This document shows, one piece after another, positions 53,462 to 62,738 of a DNA stretch of 64,000 nt (positions within the stretch are counted from its first letter, which is position 1; each line of letters opens with the position of its first letter). The notes below the pieces were generated by a model, which worked only from the letters and a program-made list of their open reading frames with translations, searched no databases and was not told the origin of the DNA. Origin of the DNA: Phycisphaerae bacterium (GTDB lineage: Bacteria; Chloroflexota; Anaerolineae; 4572-78; J111). The stretch covers positions 39,073-103,072 of the forward strand of contig JANQQF010000123.1 of NCBI GenBank assembly GCA_028285035.1, in the 5' to 3' direction. The position numbers and the translations under genes are program-made.

Positions 53462-56356
53462 ATGACAAATAACAAAGATTTCAACATGAGCCAAAATCCA
53501 ACATACGATAGCCAACAAAAAGAAGGTATTCATCAATTACTCGACTATGCCCTCAACGAAACTGAACTCGACTCATTTGGGCAGCGAGCTTACCCTGACG
53601 TAATTAACACCCTGTCATTTGAGTCAACGAAGACGGACAAGATTCAAGCGCTCATTGAGCATTGTGCAGCCGAAGGGCAATTGGGAAAATTGGTTGGCTA
53701 TATCAAAAAGCTCAAGCCGGATGAGTTCAAGGCATTTGCCCAGCAGGCCAAACAGTCAGCGGAACAACAAAAAAAGGATGAAGCTACTACCCCGCTGGCT
53801 CGAACCCGTACCTCATCGGACACGCTGGTGGTCCCCGTTCGCCGCGATCTCATTCATAACCCAGAACGGCTGATCGACACCTTGATTGAAGGGCGTTATC
53901 GGATTGATGATATCTTGGATAAAACAGGCATCGGCGCGGTGTTCAAAGCCTACGATACCAAGCTCCGGCTGGATGTTGCCATCAAAGTCATTGATTTAGA
54001 TCAGGTAGATCTGCCTGCGATGAAGGAAAGGGTGCGCTCCGAGGTGCAAACAGCTATCAAGCTAGATCACCCTGGGGTGGTCAAGGTATATGATTTTGGC
54101 CAATCTGGCTCCCTCTTGTACCTGATTATGGAGCTGATTTCTGGCTATAACTTGATTGAGGTTCGCAAACAGTTTGAAATGCTAGAACAGCAGTCCGAGC
54201 CGGTTTGGCAACAAATTGTGGGTATTGTTCGCCAAATCTGTCTGACCATCGATTATATGCATCAACAGGGTGTGCTCCACCCTGGCACGAAGCCCGAAAA
54301 TATTATGCTAAAGCCAGCCCAAAGTAGTTCCACGGACGTCTGGCAACCTGTTTTGATCAATTTGGGTCTCCTTCGTCCTCATCGTGAGACCCTGGCTGAT
54401 CAAGAAATCGTCTCGATGCGACGACTCACGTATACAATTTCTCCCGAGTTACTCTTGGGACATACAACAGACATCCGCAGCGATGTTTACGCCATTGGTA
54501 TTATTTTGTATGATTTATTGGTGGGCAACCCACCATTTCGACCTACGAGTCTGGAAGAAGCATTTCAATTTCACGTTGAAACAGAGCCTACCCCGCCTCG
54601 GACCCTAAAGCCCGACTTATCTGAAGAACTCGAAGCTGTAATTTTACGGGCCTTAGCCAAAGATCCGTCAGATCGATATTTGAGTATGAAGGAGATGGCC
54701 CAAGATTTAGCCGGCATTCTGGGAATTGGGGCACTTCCCTCTGGCGGACGGAAAGAAATCAGGCTGTCGATGGACGCCCCCCATCTGACCGTTGTCCCGG
54801 GCCAAACCTTGACCACAGAGCTTGTCTTGTACAACGCTGGCGAGGTCGAAGATCAATGCCAAATCCGGGTTGAAGGGGTTTCACCAGAGTGGGTTTCTCT
54901 TTCACCGTCGATGCTCAAGCTCAACCCCAGCGATCACCAGGTTATTGAACTGACCATTACCCCGCCCAATAGCCCCTTTAGTCGGGCTGGGCGTCATGTA
55001 CTCATTTTACAAGCAGTCAGTGCTGATGACGCTGAAGAGTTGGTTGAGATTCAAAAGGTATTGACAGTAGCTCCCTTCAGCCGCTTTGAAAGCACGTTAT
55101 GGCCACAGGAAGTCACGGCTGGCGAGGTCACGCAAGTGACGATCCAAAACCAGGGTAATATGACGGAGCGATTTACTATTCGGCACACCTCTGAAAAAAG
55201 CATCAAAACTGACCCAGAGCAAGTTCACGTTAAGGTCCCCCCCGGTGAAAATCGTGTCGTTGATTTCCGCATTACACCTCGTCGGCAACTTTGGGTAGCG
55301 GATGCAAAAACTCAGACTTTCACTTTCCAAGTTGGCACCTCACAAGGCAGGATAGATAAAGTGAGTGGCCAAATTTTTAGCAAGGGCTTTCTTTCGCCGA
55401 TTTGGGCCTTGTCCGTGACTGGTATCCTGGCAATGGCCTGCTGTTTAATTCTTGGTACCTGGCCCCTTATATTTCCATCAGATGCAGATTTGGCGGCAAC
55501 ACGGGTCATTCAACAAGCCACAATGGATGCAGCCACGGCCCAGGTGGGTGAGGCGGCTACGGCGACAATGGTTGCGGCCACGATTCAGGCGGTGGGAACC
55601 CAGGAGGCGCAGAGCCGATCTACGGCTGATATGAACGCCTGGTTAGCTGCGGATGATGATTTCGATGGCTTGAATAACGGTCGGGAGCTTGAGTTGGGCA
55701 CAAAGCCGGATAATCCCGACACCGATGCTGACAACATCTCGGATCGGGATGAAGTAGAGCAGTTTGGCACCAATCCACTCTGGTCTGACACCGACTACGA
55801 TGGTATTTCCGACGCAGATGAAATTCAGGTGGGGTTAGATCCAACAAAATTGGACAGTGACGGGGATGGTGATCCCGACCAAATCGATGCAGAGCCACGG
55901 TTCACCCCAACCTTAACCCCAGAGAATACAGCCACACCAACCGCATCGCCTACCCTTGTGCCCAGTACAACACCCACCCCTACTCCCGTTCCCTCACCGA
56001 CACCGGCCCTCGTGGTAAATTTCAGTGAGCCAACTTATCTCATCCCGGAAAATGAAAGTCCTGTTCGCATTGCTCTCACCCTAAGCGAACTGGTTGATAC
56101 GCCGATCGTGGTTACGGTCATAACAAACAACCGTTCCGCTATAGGCGGAGGTGATTATGCCACGACTCAACAGGCGATTACCCTCAACCAGGATAATCCT
56201 ATTACGGTATTTGAAATTGAGATTTTTGATGATGTGGAAGATGAGATAGATGAAGAGTTTATTGTTGTCATCTCTCGCGTAGAGGGGGGGCGGGCCCAAC
56301 TCGGTGTGATGAGTCAGGCCACGATTAGAATCATTGACGATGATGAAGCGCAATAA
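53462..56356 (+). CDS. Transmembrane pseudokinase with death-like N-terminus and Calx-beta exterior
   Basis: 964 residues. A helical N-terminal part (20-95; HQLLDYALNETELDSFGQRAY, then KIQALIEHCAAEGQLGKLVGYIKKLKP) looks like an EAD-type bacterial death-like adaptor. A kinase fold follows (140-420): Lys175 of VAIKV and the KPEN Asn are kept, but HRD is HPG (residues 273-275, LHPGTKPEN) and DFG is replaced by NLG in INLGLL, so catalysis is unlikely. Two Ig-like domains (about 430-640), one membrane helix (646-672), TSP3/EF-hand-type calcium repeats (730-812, DDDFDGLNN, DTDADNISD, DTDYDGISD), a Thr/Pro linker, and a Calx-beta domain at the end (850-964). It is a likely signal transducer that binds calcium outside and recruits partners inside. 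Confidence 0.82.
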   Translation: MTNNKDFNMSQNPTYDSQQKEGIHQLLDYALNETELDSFGQRAYPDVINTLSFESTKTDKIQALIEHCAAEGQLGKLVGYIKKLKPDEFKAFAQQAKQSAEQQKKDEATTPLARTRTSSDTLVVPVRRDLIHNPERLIDTLIEGRYRIDDILDKTGIGAVFKAYDTKLRLDVAIKVIDLDQVDLPAMKERVRSEVQTAIKLDHPGVVKVYDFGQSGSLLYLIMELISGYNLIEVRKQFEMLEQQSEPVWQQIVGIVRQICLTIDYMHQQGVLHPGTKPENIMLKPAQSSSTDVWQPVLINLGLLRPHRETLADQEIVSMRRLTYTISPELLLGHTTDIRSDVYAIGIILYDLLVGNPPFRPTSLEEAFQFHVETEPTPPRTLKPDLSEELEAVILRALAKDPSDRYLSMKEMAQDLAGILGIGALPSGGRKEIRLSMDAPHLTVVPGQTLTTELVLYNAGEVEDQCQIRVEGVSPEWVSLSPSMLKLNPSDHQVIELTITPPNSPFSRAGRHVLILQAVSADDAEELVEIQKVLTVAPFSRFESTLWPQEVTAGEVTQVTIQNQGNMTERFTIRHTSEKSIKTDPEQVHVKVPPGENRVVDFRITPRRQLWVADAKTQTFTFQVGTSQGRIDKVSGQIFSKGFLSPIWALSVTGILAMACCLILGTWPLIFPSDADLAATRVIQQATMDAATAQVGEAATATMVAATIQAVGTQEAQSRSTADMNAWLAADDDFDGLNNGRELELGTKPDNPDTDADNISDRDEVEQFGTNPLWSDTDYDGISDADEIQVGLDPTKLDSDGDGDPDQIDAEPRFTPTLTPENTATPTASPTLVPSTTPTPTPVPSPTPALVVNFSEPTYLIPENESPVRIALTLSELVDTPIVVTVITNNRSAIGGGDYATTQQAITLNQDNPITVFEIEIFDDVEDEIDEEFIVVISRVEGGRAQLGVMSQATIRIIDDDEAQ

Positions 56357-56364
56357 AATTTGGC

Positions 56365-56961
56365 TTATTCTTTGGGACGTGGCTCATTACAATCAGGCGG
56401 AGTAAAGCCAGCGGGCCACAAGGTTTCGGCGTCACACTTGATCCCGCTTAGGTTAACATCGTGCAGCACGGTTCCAGTCAAATTGGCCCCACATAAATTA
56501 GCCTGCGCCATATTGGCCCCACGCAAATCTGCGCGATTTAAATCGGCTTCTGCTAAATTGGCTTCACTTAAATTAGCTTTTGGTAAATAGGCCTTTTTCA
56601 AAATAGCTCGGCTCAAATTGGAGTCGCTCAAATCTACACCGTGTAAGTTTGCATCCCCTAAATTACAGCCGACCAGGGTCGCTGACCACATAATTGCGCC
56701 ATCCAAGTTCGCCTCACTCAAATTAGCTCCGGTTAAGTCAGCCCCTTCTAGCTTGGCTTGGCTCAAGTAGGCCCCTTCAAGATTTGCCCCGGTTAAATTG
56801 GCCCAATTCATATTGGTGCCATGTAAATTGGCCTGAGCCAAAATAGCCTGACTTAAATTGCTCCAACGCAAATCGGCATCACTGAGATCAATGCCCAAGA
56901 GCCATAGGGGTTTTGTCTGGTTTAGAAGTGCATAAAGTTGGTGTTGTTCAAATTCGGCCAT
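56365..56961 (-). CDS. Pentapeptide-repeat protein (cytoplasmic)
   Basis: 198 residues, no signal or membrane helix. About 28 A(D/N)LxX repeats (ANLHGTNMNWANLTGANLEG, ADLTGANLSEANL) would form a right-handed quadrilateral beta-helix. The C-terminal cap GIKCDAETLWPAGFTPPDCNEP resembles that of the other pentapeptide protein (61760). It is convergent with the pseudokinase gene, nine bases away. Function is unknown; some family members mimic DNA or inhibit gyrase, but nothing here shows it. Confidence 0.85.
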   Translation of the reverse strand: MAEFEQHQLYALLNQTKPLWLLGIDLSDADLRWSNLSQAILAQANLHGTNMNWANLTGANLEGAYLSQAKLEGADLTGANLSEANLDGAIMWSATLVGCNLGDANLHGVDLSDSNLSRAILKKAYLPKANLSEANLAEADLNRADLRGANMAQANLCGANLTGTVLHDVNLSGIKCDAETLWPAGFTPPDCNEPRPKE

Positions 56962-57103
56962 GATCTACCTCACACGGTATGAATAAAATGTCTCAATTTT
57001 TGGTCTGTTTGGACGAAGTTCTAAATCTTTATTTCCCACTATTTTTTGCGAATCACCTAATTATATAATGATAAGACATTAAGCTGGTTATGGCAATGGG
57101 CCG

Positions 57104-57628
57104 TCAGTCCGCCTCCTCTTCATACCAACGCTTAACCCGTTGCTGCATCTGCCACCACCACGATTGATTTTGTTCCCACGTAAGACGCCACTGCTGCAAA
57201 TCCTTCAGATATGTTTCCTGTTGCGCCAAATAGTTCGGGGGCAATACAGTCAAGAGGCGATCATATTCGGTCGGATGCAGCATTTCCAGGTTTGCCAGCA
57301 ATCGTACCCACGTTCCCGCTAAATCTGTTTTGATGCCGCGAGACCCCATGATCCGTTTAATTTTAAGTTGTTTCTCAGTCCAAGCCTGCCAGTAATCATC
57401 ATCATTGACTGGGTGTGGGGCACGGCCTTCACCACTGGCAAAGGCAATACGCCGCAGTAGCTCACCATCCCAGGCCGTGAGATAGGCCAGAACATCCAAC
57501 AAGCTCCACTCACCAATCACGCCACCTGCCGTTAAATCAGCTTCAGGGACATCATCCAATTGGCTTAAAAGCACCTGCCGCGTTTGCTGAAGTTGCCTCA
57601 GAAATTCTTCTTTATTCAAATTTGTCAT
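57104..57628 (-). CDS. ClbS/DfsB-like four-helix (DinB superfamily) protein
   Basis: 174 residues. NKEEFLRQLQQTRQVLLSQLDDVPEADL, then GVIGEWSLLDVLAYLTAWDGELLRRI and NDDDYWQAWTEKQLKIKR match the ClbS/DfsB family pattern of the DinB superfamily. Members include a cyclopropane hydrolase that protects from colibactin; most are of unknown role. The W-S-L-x-D block that carries the first His in DinB has no His here (DVLAYLTAWDGE). A second DinB-type gene, interrupted, lies at 585-1070. Confidence 0.8.
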   Translation of the reverse strand: MTNLNKEEFLRQLQQTRQVLLSQLDDVPEADLTAGGVIGEWSLLDVLAYLTAWDGELLRRIAFASGEGRAPHPVNDDDYWQAWTEKQLKIKRIMGSRGIKTDLAGTWVRLLANLEMLHPTEYDRLLTVLPPNYLAQQETYLKDLQQWRLTWEQNQSWWWQMQQRVKRWYEEEAD

Positions 57629-57725
57629 AAAAACACCGTAACGATGTTAACATTGTTGGGTTATATGTTTTACAAAGGGATTGATTACTTAAGTGTTAGA
57701 TCAATGAGAAACTAAGGAGCGACGT

Positions 57726-57911
57726 ATGAAATTACAATTGGGGAAAATTATTACACAGCTTATGATTTTGGATTTATTTGTAGTCTTAAGTGCTTATACC
57801 TTACAAATTCTTAACCCACGCCTCATCTGGGTTTTTATCATTGCGATCATTTTACTCTTCTGGTTATCCATCGCCAAGGTGTTACACACATTTGAGATTT
57901 GGACGCACTAA
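57726..57911 (+). CDS. Small two-helix membrane protein, 61 residues
   Basis: AAGGAGCGACGT precedes the ATG. Two hydrophobic helices (about 8-28 and 33-52; LMILDLFVVLSAYTLQIL and LIWVFIIAIILLFWLSIA). No family is recognised. It is convergent with the kinase-AAA-TPR gene, 15 bases apart. Real by ribosome site, length and helix pattern. Confidence 0.65.
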   Translation: MKLQLGKIITQLMILDLFVVLSAYTLQILNPRLIWVFIIAIILLFWLSIAKVLHTFEIWTH

Positions 57912-57926
57912 ATAGATAACCAAAAA

Positions 57927-60900
57927 CTACCCTTGCCCCATTGCCGCTGAAATGGCTCGATTAATGGGGTCTGTCGTCAAGAACCTTTGATATGGCTCAT
58001 CATCCACAATAAAATTGGCTTTACGCATCATTTCATCATAAGCCATTTGTAGATACGTTTGAGCCTTATCTTTTTGTCCCAAGGTATTTAAGACTCGGCT
58101 GTATTCATAGTAAATCTCTGACACCGTGATTTGGGGTGATTGCAGGTAGTGGAGTTGGGATAAACGGGTAACAGCTTCAGTCATACTATCATAGGCTTGC
58201 TGCAAATCATTGAGTTCAAAAAAGCCCATCCCCCGCAGATAATACCCGAGCAACTCGTGCTCAAAATAGCCCCCCTCAATGGCCAGCTTAATAATTCGAT
58301 TTCCCATTCGCACTGCATTAATCAAGCCTTCATCCTGCCCTAAGCCACGATAATAGGCGGAAAGCGCCTGATAACAGCGGAACATCAACGTCACATCCTG
58401 CCGCTCTTCGGCTTGCCGCAAAGCACGATCTAAATTTTTGCCAGCATCATCATAATCACCCGTAGCCGAGTAAACCAACCCCAAAGAAATCAGTGAATAA
58501 ATACGGCCCCGGGCGTGATGGGAGCTGTCAAAAATAATTTGGGCTTCTTCGTAGAGACGTTTTGCTTCGTCATAATCGCCCAAGCTATACCAAGCATCGC
58601 CCATATGATAAAAATCCCAGCCCATCTGTAAGGTTGAGCCAATGTCCTCCGAGATTTTTCGGGCGCGTTCATATCGATCCAACGCTCCGGTATAATCGTC
58701 AACCAACAGCGACAAACGCCCCATCCCCCACAGAGTCCACGCCTCTTCATATCGATTGCCTGTTTCCCGACAAATGGCTAGAGCCTGCTTGAAATGAACA
58801 TCCGCCTGCTCAACATCACCAAGTGTATCGGTGTAAATACTTGCCACTAGTTCGGCCAGCCGGCCTTCTTGGGGGCGATCTTCCAACTCACGAGCCAATT
58901 CAAGCGCTTGTGAAGCAAACGTCATTCCCTCGCTATCACGACGAGTCCAGTATACCCGGGCAATCTGCTCAAGGCTGGCTAATTGCCCGCGCTTATCCTC
59001 ACGCTTTTCCGCAATCTCTAGGCCTTGGCGAGCCATATCTTCAGCTTGATTAAGTTTCCCAATGCGCCAATAGTACGAGGCTAGCTGGGCCATCACTGTG
59101 ACCCATCGGCTCTGATCCTTTAAGGTGAGGGCTAAGGCTTGCAGACCTTCAAGCGCAACCAACTCCCCAGCCGGATCACCCATTACATTTAAGACAGAAC
59201 GTTCTTCTTGTAATACCTCAAATTGAGCAGCCAAATTCTCATTGAGACCCTGGCCCCGCAAGTCAAGCCCAATATCTTCCAAAATCTCGCGAGCCTGGCT
59301 TAAGTAGTCAACGGCTTCAGCATTAGCATAGACCACCAGGGCAGAAGCGCCCGCCTCGCGCAAATAAGGCACAGCCTGTTCCTCGTGAGCCGCCGCAATA
59401 AAATGATAAGCCAACACTGCTGGCGCAATTGAGACCTGCCCGTGAGTGGCCATCTCTTCTAGGGCCTCAGCCACGCGACGATGCAATCGACGGCGCCGTA
59501 GTGGTCGTAACTCTTCGTATAACGTCTGCCGAATGAGCGCGTGTTGAAATTGATATTCCAAGGGGGCCGTTTGCTCATTTGCATCATCTAGGTGATCAGG
59601 CAAGTGGCTCCGCCCCTCAATCAATTGGTAACGCAAGGCCTCACCAATTGCACCGTACAAAATCGAAGACTCATACCCACCGGCCGGGGCCAAGATATTG
59701 AGGGAGAAATTTCGGCCAATCGTGGCAGCCAGTTGTAGTACTTCAAGGGTTTGTTTGTCCACACTCTCCAAACGCCCCCCCAAGACCGATTTTATGCTAC
59801 CTGGTACGTGCAATCGCCCTGTATCCCGCTGTTCCCAACGCCCTTCGCGCAACATGATCTCGCCGTTGACGGCCAAACCTTTTACAAGTTCTTCCACAAA
59901 TAAGGGATTACCTTCAGTGGCCTCAAAAACAGCCTTCACAAAATCATCACTAATCTGCTCGCCAAGCAGGGCTGCTAACATTTCAGCCACACCCGGCTCA
60001 GGCAATCGTCGTAGGGGCAAATCTTGGATCAAGTTTGCCGCCGACAAGGTCGCGGTTAAATTGTTAACCGGATTAGAATAACTCAGGGCCACGTCTTGAT
60101 AGGCGGCCACAACTAACAATGACGTGCCTTCCGCCCGACGAACCAAGGTTTCCAGCAAATTTAGACTACCCGGATCGGCAAAATGTAGGTCGTCAAGGAT
60201 AAGGACTGTTGGCTGTTCAGTCGCCATCTGCAGAAAGAAGCGGCTCACTTGCTCCAGCAAACGCGCTCGCTCTGACTCTGGCTCCAGCGTTGGGTTTGGC
60301 GGAATATACCCCAATTTTTCAGCAAGCTGTGGGGCTAATTTAACCACCTCGCCCGCAATAAACCCAAGAGTCTGGCGTTGCAACACCTGCGGAGGTTGAT
60401 CTTGAACGTAATCGCGCAAAGCATCGGCAAAAATAGCATAAGGCGTTCCCGCATCCTGTTCTTGAGCTGTGCCGTGTAGGATGTAACCATCTTGCAGGTT
60501 AGTAAAGACTTGAAACTCTCGTAGCAGCCGTGTCTTCCCAATGCCAGCTTCACCTGAAATCAAAATCAAACCAGCTTCCGGCATTTCGCCCATTCGAATT
60601 CGATTCCAGCCATTTTTTAATATGTCCAATTCAGCAGATCGGCCCACCATTGCCCCGCGGGCAATCCGGTCGAGCAGAATTTTGTGGGATTGGGTATTCT
60701 CAATGGCTAGTGCATCTTCGACCTTGAACACATTGGTTGGTGCATCGTGTGTGCCAGCTTCATATCGCTTCACAATGGGTTTAAGATCTTGCCGCACCTC
60801 AGCCGCATCAAAGTAGCGATCATCGGCCTGCTTTGCTAATAGCTTGAGGATGATTGCTTCAAGGTCATCTGAAATATTGCCGTTGTATCGCTGAGGAGGC

Positions 60901-61619
60901 ACCACAGGAGCGTGAATATGCTGTGAGATGACAGCCAGAGGATCATCTCCCGAAAATGGTCGACGCCCTGTAAACAGCTCATACATCATCACCCCGGCGG
61001 CATAGAGATCAACCCGATGATCCCCAGGTTCACCAAGGGCCAACTCGGGTGCCAGGTACGAAGCAGTTCCCGCGACTAGTCCTTCCTGGGTTAAACGCGA
61101 CTCGCCACGAATCCGGGCCAAACCAAAATCCATCACCCGAACCTGTCTTTCGGGCGTAATCATCACATTTTCCGGCTTCAAATCACGGTGAATCACCCCT
61201 TGGTCGTGAGAATATTCCAAAGCCGCAAAAATGCCATCAATAATGGGCAGTGACTCTTCAAATGGCATCAGGTTGGGACTGAAACTATTATCTAAATCCC
61301 ACAAATCCTGGCCAGGAATATACTCCATCACCAAATAGGGTTGATTATCGACTTCGGCATAATCATACAAGGTGACGATATTAGGATGATTGAGTCGGGC
61401 TACAGAACGAGCTTCACTACGAAACCGTTCATATTTGTCCCCCGACATCCCACCACCAGCGGTTAGGACTTTGATAGCAACAGCGCGTTCAAGCTGTTCA
61501 TCAGTAGCCCGGTAAACAATACCCGACCCACCCTCACCAAGCTGCGATTCGAGAAGGTATCGTCCCGCTAAACGTGAGCCGATGGGATTTTGTTGAAGCG
61601 GTTTTTTTCGACCAAACAT
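57927..61619 (-). CDS. Ser/Thr kinase-AAA_16-TPR protein
   Basis: 1230 residues. Kinase 20-275: G-loop GEGGSGIV, Lys50, HRDLKPEN with Asp146, DFG 164-166 and the APEL segment; active. AAA_16/STAND ATPase from about 330: GRSAELDILKNGWNRI, Walker A SGEAGIGKTRLLREF, Walker B TVLILDDLHFADPGSLNLL. TPR-like helices run from about 640 and typical TPR units from 800 to 1230 (DKRGQLASLEQIARVYWTRR, DEAKRLYEEAQIIFDSSHHARGRIYS). Architecture of large signal-integration STAND proteins (kinase-linked guanylate/transcription regulator style). No membrane helix, no HTH; the output is probably phosphorylation. Confidence 0.88.
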   Translation of the reverse strand: MFGRKKPLQQNPIGSRLAGRYLLESQLGEGGSGIVYRATDEQLERAVAIKVLTAGGGMSGDKYERFRSEARSVARLNHPNIVTLYDYAEVDNQPYLVMEYIPGQDLWDLDNSFSPNLMPFEESLPIIDGIFAALEYSHDQGVIHRDLKPENVMITPERQVRVMDFGLARIRGESRLTQEGLVAGTASYLAPELALGEPGDHRVDLYAAGVMMYELFTGRRPFSGDDPLAVISQHIHAPVVPPQRYNGNISDDLEAIILKLLAKQADDRYFDAAEVRQDLKPIVKRYEAGTHDAPTNVFKVEDALAIENTQSHKILLDRIARGAMVGRSAELDILKNGWNRIRMGEMPEAGLILISGEAGIGKTRLLREFQVFTNLQDGYILHGTAQEQDAGTPYAIFADALRDYVQDQPPQVLQRQTLGFIAGEVVKLAPQLAEKLGYIPPNPTLEPESERARLLEQVSRFFLQMATEQPTVLILDDLHFADPGSLNLLETLVRRAEGTSLLVVAAYQDVALSYSNPVNNLTATLSAANLIQDLPLRRLPEPGVAEMLAALLGEQISDDFVKAVFEATEGNPLFVEELVKGLAVNGEIMLREGRWEQRDTGRLHVPGSIKSVLGGRLESVDKQTLEVLQLAATIGRNFSLNILAPAGGYESSILYGAIGEALRYQLIEGRSHLPDHLDDANEQTAPLEYQFQHALIRQTLYEELRPLRRRRLHRRVAEALEEMATHGQVSIAPAVLAYHFIAAAHEEQAVPYLREAGASALVVYANAEAVDYLSQAREILEDIGLDLRGQGLNENLAAQFEVLQEERSVLNVMGDPAGELVALEGLQALALTLKDQSRWVTVMAQLASYYWRIGKLNQAEDMARQGLEIAEKREDKRGQLASLEQIARVYWTRRDSEGMTFASQALELARELEDRPQEGRLAELVASIYTDTLGDVEQADVHFKQALAICRETGNRYEEAWTLWGMGRLSLLVDDYTGALDRYERARKISEDIGSTLQMGWDFYHMGDAWYSLGDYDEAKRLYEEAQIIFDSSHHARGRIYSLISLGLVYSATGDYDDAGKNLDRALRQAEERQDVTLMFRCYQALSAYYRGLGQDEGLINAVRMGNRIIKLAIEGGYFEHELLGYYLRGMGFFELNDLQQAYDSMTEAVTRLSQLHYLQSPQITVSEIYYEYSRVLNTLGQKDKAQTYLQMAYDEMMRKANFIVDDEPYQRFLTTDPINRAISAAMGQG

Positions 61620-61759
61620 GATTTTTTCTCAAAAATGTTTTATTCGGGGCATCAGATTCAGTTGAGGATGTCGCACAAATTGTACCTTACGAGCCGAATT
61701 GACACAAGTTACTATCCGATTTAACATTGGTACGCCACAATTTGTTAGGAGGAGTAAAA

Positions 61760-62596
61760 ATGACAAAATCTGGGTCAAAATATACCAAGACCTTAAATGA
61801 CCCGACCATACATACAAATTTTGGAGACGAGACTGAGATAGAAAGAGTATCTATTTCAGCAAAATCAAAGCATTGGTTAGAAAACTTCTCGGCTGACAAG
61901 CCAGTTACATTAGCTTTCCTCGTATTTGCCACAACATCCCTTGTTGTCATTGTTATCACCACCCTACTATTCGGTTATTCAAACGAATTTTTCCAAGACA
62001 TCCTCGTTGAAACCCACGGTATGTTGCTCGATTTATTAGTAATCGGGGTTTTAGTTTTCTGGCTCAATCGTTTAGGGGAGCAGCGACGTACAATCAAGAA
62101 ATATGAAGAGGAACTGGAGGATTTTCGCTTTTGGCAGGAACCGCAAGCAGCTTACCGTCTGGCGGGCGTTGTTAAACGTATGAACAAAGAAGGTGTTCAC
62201 ACCATTAACTTATCCAACGCCTATTTACACAAAGCGCCTCTACGGGGAGTCAACCTGCGTGAGGCCCATTTGTATCGCGTCAAAGCTGCAGAAGCCAATT
62301 TTCGTCAAGCTGATTTGCATCGAGCTGATTTTCGTTCGGCAGACTTAAAAGGGGCCAATCTCACTGAAGCCGATTTGAGCCAAGCCAATCTAATGGACGC
62401 CGATTTGACCGGGGCTGATCTGCGTGGGGCGAACCTCTCCGAAGCGCTCCTCAATGGGGCCAACCTAAAAGGGGCTAACTTTTTGGATGCAAACTTAAAG
62501 AAGACTGACATTAGCAGTGCCTGGTTCACCGACTCAACACGCTGGCCGAGCGGCTATAAACCTGAACCAGCCGGAGCCTTACGATTGGCGGAGTAG
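61760..62596 (+). CDS. Membrane-anchored pentapeptide-repeat protein
   Basis: 278 residues from the ATG at 61760 (AGGAGGAG upstream). Two membrane helices (about 54-75 and 88-110; LAFLVFATTSLVVIVITTLLF and DLLVIGVLVFWL), a coiled-coil segment (RRTIKKYEEELEDFRFWQEP) and then a pentapeptide beta-helix (ADFRSADLKGANLTEADLSQ and so on). The C-terminal cap SSAWFTDSTRWPSGYKPEPAG resembles that of the cytoplasmic pentapeptide protein at 56365. It is divergent from the kinase-AAA-TPR gene. Function unknown. Confidence 0.83.
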   Translation: MTKSGSKYTKTLNDPTIHTNFGDETEIERVSISAKSKHWLENFSADKPVTLAFLVFATTSLVVIVITTLLFGYSNEFFQDILVETHGMLLDLLVIGVLVFWLNRLGEQRRTIKKYEEELEDFRFWQEPQAAYRLAGVVKRMNKEGVHTINLSNAYLHKAPLRGVNLREAHLYRVKAAEANFRQADLHRADFRSADLKGANLTEADLSQANLMDADLTGADLRGANLSEALLNGANLKGANFLDANLKKTDISSAWFTDSTRWPSGYKPEPAGALRLAE

Positions 62597-62738
62597 CAAT
62601 CATCCACTATTTCTCAAATTTTTATCTAGCATTAATCTAATTCCATCATTCTTCTAATATAAATCAGATAAACTTGACCCTAATAACTTAGGCTTTATAT
62701 ACAACAATACAGGCAAATGAGAACGTACTGGAGGTACT

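Noticed and set aside
62305..62529. Open frame opposite the pentapeptide repeats
   Set aside because: Antisense of a periodic coding sequence naturally stays open and gives a mock repeat.
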